From positions 1-19,038 of the forward strand of contig DASRZM010000037.1 in the NCBI GenBank assembly GCA_035686365.1: a stretch of DNA of 19,038 bases. The letters run 5' to 3'. The translations under genes and the position numbers were made by a program. This DNA comes from DASRZM01 sp035686365. GTDB lineage: Bacteria > Pseudomonadota > Gammaproteobacteria > Xanthomonadales > Xanthomonadaceae. Shown here piece by piece: positions 1-6,018 of the stretch. Below the pieces are notes generated by a model. The model saw only the letters and a list, made by a program, of their open reading frames with translations, did no database searches and was not told the DNA's origin. The first letter of the stretch is position 1. Every line of letters begins with the position of its first letter.

Positions 1-827
1 TCGGCATAGGCCTGACGCACCGCGTGCGCCACCAGACGGTCGCGCACGGCGCGGCCGTTGACGTAGAAATACTGCTGGTCGGACTGGCTGCGCGCCAGCG
101 TCGGCAGGCCGACCCAGCCGTGCAGGCGCAGGCCCGCGGACTCGTGGTCCACGTGCAGGCACTGCCCGGCGACCTCCGGTCCCAGCGCCTCGCCCAGGCG
201 CCGCACGCGCGCGGCATCGCCGGCGGCCGGCCGGTAATGGCGCACCACGCGACCGTTCTGGCTCAACCGCAGCGACACGTCCATGCGGGTGAGCGCGAAG
301 CTGCGCACCAGCTCCTCGATGTGCCCGTACTCGGTGCGCTCGGTGCGCAGGAAGCGGCGACGCGCCGGCACGTTGTAGAACAGTTCGCGCACCTGCACGC
401 TGGTGCCCGGCGGATGCTGGCACGGTGCGACCTCGCCGACGCGGCCGCCGTCCACCGCGATCCGCGCACCATGGTCGGTGGCTTCCGGGCGCGAGGACAG
501 TACGAAGCGCGAAACCGAGGCGATCGAGGGCAGCGCCTCGCCGCGGAAGCCCATGGTCGCGATCTGCTCCAGGTCGTCGATCGTGGCGATCTTGCTGGTC
601 GCGTGGCGCGAGACCGCCAGCGCCAGTTCGCCCGCGGCGATGCCGCAGCCATCATCGCGCACGGTGATCGCGCGCAGCCCGCCCTGCTCGAGCTCGACCT
701 GGATGTCGCCGGCCCCGGCATCGAGCGCGTTCTCGACCAGTTCCTTGACCACCGAGGCCGGCCGTTCGATGACCTCGCCGGCGGCGATCTGGTTGACCAG
801 GGTGTCGGGCAGCGGACGGATCGGCAC
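1..827 (-). CDS. mutL: DNA mismatch repair protein MutL, N-terminal part (cut by window edge)
   Basis: MutL couples MutS mismatch recognition to downstream endonuclease and helicase steps. Visible here are about 275 residues of the N-terminal GHKL ATPase; the C-terminal dimerisation part (the family is about 600-630 aa) lies beyond position 1. Seen motifs: NQIAAGEVIERPASVVKELV (12-31) followed by ENALDAG, which holds the catalytic Glu29 and Mg-binding Asn33; DDGCGI (58-63); SRHATSKI (73-80); and GFRGEAL (93-99), which closes the ATP lid. Translation ends near YFYVNGRAVRD, typical of the transducer domain. I chose the GTG at 827 because PIRPLPDTLVNQIAAGEV begins right after it, as in relatives; no good Shine-Dalgarno is visible. 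amiB lies upstream on the same strand, but the gap is about 500 bp and full of palindromes, so mutL may have its own promoter. Family identity is certain. Confidence 0.96.
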   Translation of the reverse strand, partial: MPIRPLPDTLVNQIAAGEVIERPASVVKELVENALDAGAGDIQVELEQGGLRAITVRDDGCGIAAGELALAVSRHATSKIATIDDLEQIATMGFRGEALPSIASVSRFVLSSRPEATDHGARIAVDGGRVGEVAPCQHPPGTSVQVRELFYNVPARRRFLRTERTEYGHIEELVRSFALTRMDVSLRLSQNGRVVRHYRPAAGDAARVRRLGEALGPEVAGQCLHVDHESAGLRLHGWVGLPTLARSQSDQQYFYVNGRAVRDRLVAHAVRQAYA

Positions 828-1015
828 GGTGCCGCGGAGTCTAGCGGCAGCCGGGCACGTTGTCCCGGAGGCTGCCTGGGGCAGCGCATCTCACGCTTGC
901 GGAGAGCCGGATACAGCGACGATGCGCCGTTACCGCAACAGGCTCGAAGCCAGACTTCGTCAGGGGATCGGGTGCCTTCGCTCCGCAACCCCGGCCATGC
1001 ACCGGCTCCGGATGA

Positions 1016-1083
1016 TCGCGGCCAACGGCCGCTCCTACAGCGATCCGTTCAGCGTCGCCTGTAGGAGCGGCCGTTGGCCGCGA
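1016..1083. repeat. Inverted pair of GTAG-type REP sequences
   Basis: Two 23-nt copies in opposite orientation (1016-1038 and 1061-1083) are exact reverse complements, separated by 22 nt. Each starts GTAGGAGCGG and carries its own hairpin GCGGCC-GTT-GGCCGC, ending GCGA. A GTAG tetranucleotide followed by an imperfect palindrome is the hallmark of REPs mobilised by REP-associated tyrosine transposases (RAYTs), including the SMAG elements of Stenotrophomonas. Exact identity of the arms suggests recent origin or arm-to-arm conversion. No RAYT gene is in the window. Confidence 0.85.
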
Positions 1084-1120
1084 ACGGACGCAGCGCAAGC
1101 CCCGACCTGCCTCGAGCCAA

Positions 1121-1237
1121 GTGCCGCGGTCCGGGATCGCTTGCCGGGACGTTGGCGCCATGGATGGCGCCAAAGAGCCCCCATGGACGGGTCCACGGCG
1201 ATCCCGGCAAGCGATACCGGACCGCGGCACGGCCTAC
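1121..1237 (-). repeat. GTAG-headed long-stem folded repeat, copy 1
   Basis: Read on the minus strand the element starts GTAGGCC (1237-1231). A 29-nt arm (1230-1202), a 52-nt interior and the complementary 29-nt arm (1149-1121) follow, with one arm mismatch. The interior holds a perfect palindrome at 1152-1173 (10-bp arms TTGGCGCCAT/ATGGCGCCAA) and a smaller hairpin, TGGAC-GG-GTCCA, near 1184-1195. The fold is therefore an outer stem carrying two inner hairpins. A diverged copy with the same architecture lies at 16461-16579. No open reading frame fits it. It could be a MITE, a dimeric REP or a structured RNA. Confidence 0.75.
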
Positions 1238-1330
1238 GCAGCGGAAACGTCGGACCGCAAGCGCCCCCTTCGACAGGCTCAGGACAGGCTCCGGCTCCGC
1301 TTCGCGACGATTGGGACGGATAGTGGCGAC

Positions 1331-2668
1331 TCAGCCCGGTCCCATGCCCGGAATGCGCAGGCGCTCGCCCACGCGCACCAGGTCCCCCTCGATGCGGTTG
1401 GCCGCGCGCAGCGCAGACAGCGGGATGCGGTGGCGGGCGGCGATCTGGCTCAGCGTTTCGCCACGCGCCACCACGTGCTCGCGTGCCGGGGCCGCGCCTT
1501 GGGCCGCGAACCAGGTCCCCGGCGGCGGCTGCCGCGAGAAGTAATCGCGCACGCCGCCGACGATGGCCGCGGCCAGCCGGCGCTGGTGTGCCGCATCCTT
1601 GAGCCTGCGCTCCTCGGCCGGATTGCTGATGAAGGCCGTCTCCACCAGCATCGAGGGCACGTCCGGCGAGCGCAGCACCACGAAGTTCGCACGCTGCACC
1701 TCGGCCTTGTGCACGCGCCCCAGGCCCTTGAGGCCGTTGAGAACGGCGCGCGCCATGTCCTCGGAGGCCTTCATGGTCGCGCTCTGCGACAGGTCCAGCA
1801 GCACCGCGGCCAGGGTGTCGTCGCGGTCGCCCAGCGAGACGCCGCCGACCAGGTCCGAACGGTTCTCGCGCTCGGCCAGCCAGCGCGCGGCTTCACTGGT
1901 CGCCCCGCGCGTGGACATGACGAAAACCGACGAACCCGCGGCGCTGGGCTTGTTGAACGCGTCGGCGTGGATGGACACGAACAGGTCGGCCTTGGCCTGG
2001 CGCGCCAGTTCGTAGCGGCGCTTGAGCGGGATGAAGTAGTCGCGGTCGCGGATCAGCACTGCGCGCATGCCCGGCTCGGCGTCGATCTGGCGCTTGAGTT
2101 CGCGCGCGATCGCCAGGGTGATCTGCTTCTCGTGCGTGCCCGAGGGGCCGATCGCACCCGGATCCTCGCCGCCGTGACCGGCATCGACCGCCACCACCAG
2201 GTCGCGCTCGCCCGAGGTCATCGCGTCGTGCACGGTCCTGGCGATCGGCGGCGCCGCGGCGCCCTCGGCGTACAGGTCGACCACCAGCCGGTGACCGTGC
2301 TGTTCGGCCGGCGCCAGCAGGAAGCTGCGAGGGCGGGCGGCGCTGACCAGGTCCAGCACCACGCGGGTATCGCCCTTGCCGCGCGCGCCGGTGCGCACGC
2401 GCCGGATCACGCCCTCGGGCTCGGCCCCGGCGTACTCGCCCGCCAGCGCGGCGCCGTCGAAATCCAGCACCACGCGGTAAGGATTGTCCAGGGTGAACAG
2501 CTTGTACTGGACCGGGCCGGAGACGTCGAACACGGCCCGCGTGTGCTCGGGGCCGTCCCACACGCGCAGGGCCCTGATCTCGGCCGCACCGGCAGCCGCC
2601 GACGCGGCCAGGGCCAGCACGGCACAGACGAAGCAGATCCCTGATGGCGGCCGGCGACGGTTCCCCAT
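1331..2668 (-). CDS. amiB: N-acetylmuramoyl-L-alanine amidase AmiB/AmiC type with LysM
   Basis: Periplasmic zinc amidase that cleaves the peptide from MurNAc in peptidoglycan and splits the septum at division. Residue numbers use the ATG at 2668 (445 aa, the same length as E. coli AmiB); a TTG six codons upstream is possible, and neither start has a clear Shine-Dalgarno. Layout: signal peptide (about 1-29, a hydrophobic run ending AAAGAAE), AMIN domain that targets the septum (about 30-135), Amidase_3 catalytic domain (about 157-380), and C-terminal LysM (about 398-441, HVVARGETLSQIAARHRIP). Expected zinc and catalytic residues are present: His165 in DAGHGGEDPG, Glu180 in HEKQITL, His234 in SIHADAF and Glu343 in VETAFISNP. 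The AMIN plus LysM order matches AmiB, as does the position between tsaE and mutL. Activation by an EnvC/NlpD-type LytM protein is family knowledge, not seen here. Confidence 0.95.
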   Translation of the reverse strand: MGNRRRPPSGICFVCAVLALAASAAAGAAEIRALRVWDGPEHTRAVFDVSGPVQYKLFTLDNPYRVVLDFDGAALAGEYAGAEPEGVIRRVRTGARGKGDTRVVLDLVSAARPRSFLLAPAEQHGHRLVVDLYAEGAAAPPIARTVHDAMTSGERDLVVAVDAGHGGEDPGAIGPSGTHEKQITLAIARELKRQIDAEPGMRAVLIRDRDYFIPLKRRYELARQAKADLFVSIHADAFNKPSAAGSSVFVMSTRGATSEAARWLAERENRSDLVGGVSLGDRDDTLAAVLLDLSQSATMKASEDMARAVLNGLKGLGRVHKAEVQRANFVVLRSPDVPSMLVETAFISNPAEERRLKDAAHQRRLAAAIVGGVRDYFSRQPPPGTWFAAQGAAPAREHVVARGETLSQIAARHRIPLSALRAANRIEGDLVRVGERLRIPGMGPG

Positions 2669-2754
2669 GGCCGGATTGAAGCCCAATCCGCCGCAAAAGG
2701 CAAGGCTTTTCCTTTACAAATCCGCTAGCTGGGAGAACTATCTGATCCGCTTGG

Positions 2755-3234
2755 TCAGGAAGGGCCCGTATCCGGGGCAGGCGCCGGTAGCGCCGCCTGC
2801 CAGGCCGCTCCGGACGCCGACGCGGCAACCAGCTCGACGTCGCGACCCCGGCCGGCAATTCGCATCCGCAGCTCCAGGTCCGCGGCCGGCAGGCCCGCAC
2901 CGCCCCGCTCGGGCCATTCCACGAGGATCAGCCGGGCGCGCTCTGCCGCCTCGTCCACGCCCAGGAAGGCCAGCTCGGCGGCGTCGGCGATGCGGTACAG
3001 GTCCAGGTGCAGGACCTCGCCGGCCGCGGTCGGGTAGCATTCGACCAGCGTATAGGTGGGGCTGCGCACCGCGCCCTGCACGCCCAGCTCGCGCAGCAGT
3101 CCGCGCGCCAGCGTGGTCTTGCCGGCACCCAGGTCTCCGCGCAGGTGGACCACGGCGCGCGCTGGCAGCGTGCGCGCCAGCGCCGCGCCGAGCGCGGCGG
3201 TGGCGTCCGCATCGGCCAGGTGCAGCGTGGTCAC
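2755..3234 (-). CDS. tsaE: tRNA threonylcarbamoyladenosine biosynthesis ATPase TsaE
   Basis: P-loop ATPase that works with TsaB and TsaD to transfer threonylcarbamoyl onto A37 of ANN-decoding tRNAs in the cytoplasm. The product is 159 aa, normal for the family. Seen motifs: Walker A GDLGAGKTT (33-41), the switch-like SPTYTLVE (58-65), HLDLYR (76-81) and LILVEWPERG (102-111). The start is a GTG whose bases overlap the stop of nnr by four nucleotides (GTGA), so translation is probably coupled to nnr. The order nnr-tsaE-amiB-mutL is the conserved gammaproteobacterial arrangement. An 86-nt, relatively AT-rich spacer separates it from amiB. The last 20 or so residues are Ala/Pro-rich and unconserved. 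Confidence 0.96.
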   Translation of the reverse strand: MTTLHLADADATAALGAALARTLPARAVVHLRGDLGAGKTTLARGLLRELGVQGAVRSPTYTLVECYPTAAGEVLHLDLYRIADAAELAFLGVDEAAERARLILVEWPERGGAGLPAADLELRMRIAGRGRDVELVAASASGAAWQAALPAPAPDTGPS

Positions 3235-4709
3235 TGCGGATTGGCCGCCTGCCGCAGGCGCCCGATCAGGTCGCCGGCGAGCAGGCCACGCTGGCCGCCC
3301 ACCGCCGCCAGATCGCCGGCATGGGCATGCAGCAGCGCCCCACAGGCGGCCGCCGGGAACGCCGCCAGTCCCTGCGCCAGCAGCGCGGCGACAATGCCCG
3401 TCAGCGCATCGCCCATGCCGCCGCCGGCCATGCCCGGGTTGCCGGCCCCGATCACCACCGGAACCAGGCCCTGCGCCGCGACCACGGTCCCGGCGCCCTT
3501 GAGCACGACCACCGCATCGAAGCGCCCGGCCAGGGCCGCGGCGGCCTCGAAGCGGTCGGCCTGCACCTGGCCGGTATCGACGCCGAGCAGCCGCGCCGCC
3601 TCACCCGGGTGCGGCGTGAGCACTGCGCCGTGCACGGCCTGCGGTGCCTGCGCCAGCAGGTTCAGCGCATCGGCGTCGATCACGCGCGGGCATTCGCAGG
3701 CCAGCACGCGATCCCAAAGCTGCCTGCCCCACTGGCCGCGGCCGAGCCCGGGCCCCACGGCGACCACGTCGGCACGATCGAGCGCCACGGCCAGGTCGGC
3801 GGCCGATTCGACCGCATGGGCCATGCACTCGGGGCGGGCCGACAGCAATGGCGCGACGTGTCCGGCGCGGGTGGCCGCCGACACCAGTCCGGCGCCGCTG
3901 CGCAGCGCCGCCTCGGCCGCGATGCGCACCGCGCCACCCATGCCGTGGTCGCCGCCCACGACCAGCACATGCCCGAACTGGCCCTTGTGGGCATCGCGAC
4001 GGCGCCGTTGCAGCAACTCGCCCAGCATGCCCGGGCGCCACAGCCGCGCCGAGGCTGCGCTGCCCTCGAATGCGGCCTCGGGCACGCCCAGGGCCGCCAC
4101 CTCCACTACCCCGGCCAGGGCCGGAGCCGCGCCGGTGTACAGGCCGCGCTTGGCGGCGATGAAGCTGATGGTGCGGTCGGCCGCCAGGTGCGCCCCCGGG
4201 GCGCAGCCGCGGTCGGCATCCAGTCCGGAGGGGACGTCCAGTGCGAACACCGGCGCACCATGGCAACCGGCGGCGACGATCAGCGCGGCCTCGGGTTCGC
4301 GCGGCGGCGTGCTCAGGCCCACGCCGAAGAGCGCATCCACGATCAGGTCCGCCTGCGGCAGCGGCATGCCCTCGTGCACCTGCACAGCCCCGCCGGCCTG
4401 CTCGTAACCGGCGCGCGCGCGCCGCGCCTCGGGGCTGGAACCCTCACGCTCGCGCGCAACCAGCACCCGCACCGACATGCCCGCCTCGCGCGCCAGCCGC
4501 GCCACCACGTAGCCGTCGCCTCCGTTGTTGCCCGGGCCGCACAGCACCAGCAGCGACTGCACGTCCGGCCAGTGCCGCCGCAGCACGTCGAACGCGCGGG
4601 TGCCGGCGCGGTCCATCAGCTCCCAGGCCTCGATGCCGCACAGCCCGATCGCGGCACAGTCGATCGAGCGCACCGCTTCGCTGGAATACAGGGGCAGTTC
4701 GTGGGCCAT
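3231..4709 (-). CDS. nnr: Bifunctional NAD(P)H-hydrate epimerase / ADP-dependent dehydratase
   Basis: Metabolite-repair enzyme. The N-terminal YjeF_N domain (about 1-215) epimerises damaged R-NAD(P)HX, and the C-terminal ribokinase-like domain (about 225-490) dehydrates S-NAD(P)HX using ADP. At 492 aa it is a full-length fusion like E. coli Nnr. Seen: GNNGGDGYVVARLA (60-73), VDALFGVGL (124-132) and DVPSGLDAD (158-166) in the epimerase; GHVLVVGGDHG (246-256), VGPGLGRG (318-325), LTPHPGE (364-370) and NPGMAGGGMGDALTG (424-438), with putative catalytic Asp434, in the dehydratase. It is the first gene of the nnr-tsaE-amiB-mutL run. A TAGAAT box at 4724-4719 sits about 10 nt before the ATG, which would give a very short leader. 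The -35 is poor and no Shine-Dalgarno is seen, so that promoter is only a suggestion. Confidence 0.96.
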   Translation of the reverse strand: MAHELPLYSSEAVRSIDCAAIGLCGIEAWELMDRAGTRAFDVLRRHWPDVQSLLVLCGPGNNGGDGYVVARLAREAGMSVRVLVAREREGSSPEARRARAGYEQAGGAVQVHEGMPLPQADLIVDALFGVGLSTPPREPEAALIVAAGCHGAPVFALDVPSGLDADRGCAPGAHLAADRTISFIAAKRGLYTGAAPALAGVVEVAALGVPEAAFEGSAASARLWRPGMLGELLQRRRRDAHKGQFGHVLVVGGDHGMGGAVRIAAEAALRSGAGLVSAATRAGHVAPLLSARPECMAHAVESAADLAVALDRADVVAVGPGLGRGQWGRQLWDRVLACECPRVIDADALNLLAQAPQAVHGAVLTPHPGEAARLLGVDTGQVQADRFEAAAALAGRFDAVVVLKGAGTVVAAQGLVPVVIGAGNPGMAGGGMGDALTGIVAALLAQGLAAFPAAACGALLHAHAGDLAAVGGQRGLLAGDLIGRLRQAANPQ

Positions 4710-4755
4710 GAGCGCCCGATTCTAGCGGCCGCGGCGGGTTCGCGTTGCGCATGGT

Positions 4756-4917
4756 AGTGTCGTGTCCCGGAAATAGCTTGCCCAGCTCGCGCCGCGGATT
4801 CGGCCCCGAGACAAGGCGCGAGGAGGAGTCATAGCAGCGCTATGGCGACGACGAGCAACGCAGGATCGGGGCCGAAGACCCAGCGAAATGGGTAAGCTAT
4901 TTCCGGGACACGGCACT
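4756..4917. repeat. Long imperfect palindrome, MITE-like, in the nnr/queG divergent region
   Basis: The whole 162-bp element is an imperfect inverted repeat. The outer arms match over about 22 nt with one mismatch (left GTGTCCCGGAAATAGCTT at 4762-4779; right end reverse complement identical over this core). Inner matching blocks are TTCGGCCCCGA (left, about 4800) against TCGGGGCCGAA (right, about 4866), and ATAGC-AGC-GCTAT at the centre. There is no open reading frame and no evident target-site duplication. It separates the promoters of two divergent genes and ends 11 bp before the queG start, so it probably supplies or disturbs the queG leader. A non-autonomous transposable element is the simplest reading; its transposase family is unknown. 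Confidence 0.75.
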
Positions 4918-4928
4918 GGCGTGCGCGC

Positions 4929-6014
4929 ATGAAGGCGGGACAGGTGCTGGCGGCCCCCGAGCTGGCGTCGCTGGCCGACTCGGTCAAATCCTGGGGCCGC
5001 GAGCTCGGCTTCCAGGCAGTGGGCATCGCCGGCATCGGGCTCGATGCCGACGCCGCCCGCCTGCGCCGCTGGCTCGAGCAGGGCCGGCACGGCGAGATGG
5101 ACTACATGCAACGCCATGGCGAACGGCGCACGCGGCCCGAGCTGCTGGTGCCGGGCACGGTGCGGGTGATCTCCGTGCGCATGGACTACCTGCCGCCCGA
5201 CGCCGCCGAGCCCTGGTCGGTACTGGCCGACGGCGAGCGCGCCTACGTCTCGCGTTATGCGCTCGGCCGCGACTACCACAAGCTGCTGCGGCGCCGGCTG
5301 CAGCGGCTGGCCGACCGCATCGGCGCCGCGATCGGCCACTTCGGCTACCGCGTGTTCGTGGATTCGGCGCCGGTGCTGGAGAAGGCCCTGGCGCGCGATG
5401 CCGGGCTGGGCTGGATCGGCAAGCACAGCAACCTGCTGCAGGAGCAGGCCGGCTCGTGGTTCTTCCTGGGCGAGCTCTACACCGACCTGCCGCTGCCGGT
5501 GGACGCACGCGGCGGCGAGCACTGCGGCACCTGCACGCGCTGCCTGGAGGCGTGCCCGACCGGGGCCATCGTCGCCCCCTACCAGGTCGATGCGCGGCTG
5601 TGCATCTCCTACCTGACGATTGAACTGCGCGGACCGATCCCGGAGCCGCTGCGGCCACTGATGGGCAACCGCATCTACGGCTGCGACGACTGCCAGCTCG
5701 TGTGTCCCTGGAACAAGTTCGCCCGGCTCAGCGCCGAGCCGGACTTCCGCGCCCGGCACCGGCTCGACGACGTTTCGCTGGTGGAACTGTTCGGCTGGAG
5801 CGAGGAAGAATTCCTGCAAGGCACCGAAGGCTCGGCGATCCGCCGCATCGGATACGAATGCTGGCTCCGCAACATCGCCGTGGCGCTGGGCAATGCGCCC
5901 ACCGTCACCGCTGTCATCGCGGCGCTGCGGGCGCGCGCCGACCACCCCTCGGCGCTGGTGCGCGAGCACGTCGAATGGGCGCTGCGGCGGCACGACGCCG
6001 CGCACACGGCCTGA
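4929..6014 (+). CDS. queG: Epoxyqueuosine reductase QueG
   Basis: Cobalamin- and iron-sulfur-dependent enzyme that reduces epoxyqueuosine to queuosine at the wobble base of GUN-decoding tRNAs, the last step of queuosine synthesis. The product is 361 aa, a normal length. Seen: VDSAPVLEKALARDAGLGWIG (144-164), with the likely proton donor Asp145; the first cluster motif CGTCTRCLEACPTGA (Cys199, 202, 205, 209); and the second with Cys225, Cys252, Cys255 and Cys259 (CDDCQLVCPWN). The C-terminal HEAT-like part ends at VREHVEWALRRH. The start is uncertain. The ATG at 4929 lies 11 nt after a palindromic element and has no Shine-Dalgarno. A GTG five codons later (4944) is preceded by AAGGCGGG and is a fair alternative. 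queG next to nnr is conserved in E. coli, although there both are on the same strand. It converges on pgi with only four bases between. Confidence 0.95.
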   Translation: MKAGQVLAAPELASLADSVKSWGRELGFQAVGIAGIGLDADAARLRRWLEQGRHGEMDYMQRHGERRTRPELLVPGTVRVISVRMDYLPPDAAEPWSVLADGERAYVSRYALGRDYHKLLRRRLQRLADRIGAAIGHFGYRVFVDSAPVLEKALARDAGLGWIGKHSNLLQEQAGSWFFLGELYTDLPLPVDARGGEHCGTCTRCLEACPTGAIVAPYQVDARLCISYLTIELRGPIPEPLRPLMGNRIYGCDDCQLVCPWNKFARLSAEPDFRARHRLDDVSLVELFGWSEEEFLQGTEGSAIRRIGYECWLRNIAVALGNAPTVTAVIAALRARADHPSALVREHVEWALRRHDAAHTA

Positions 6015-6018
6015 GGCC

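Larger units (their letters stand above)
828..1330. other. Repeat-filled gap between amiB and mutL
   Basis: About 500 bp without a believable gene. It holds a hairpin at 846-876 (arms GGCAGCC/GGCTGCC), an inverted pair of GTAG-type REPs (1016-1083) and a 117-bp folded repeat (1121-1237). It also has a short direct duplication of GACAGGCTC near 1268-1290, in a motif resembling intergenic repeats of other GC-rich proteobacteria. In E. coli amiB and mutL are almost contiguous, so this spacer is probably repeat invasion. I see no strong sigma-70 promoter for mutL in it. Confidence 0.7.

Noticed and set aside
2484..4757. A 757-codon plus-strand open frame opposite tsaE and nnr
   Set aside because: It is antisense to two well-supported genes, has low-complexity Arg/Ala/Pro composition and no recognisable domain. 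Long antisense frames are expected at this GC content.
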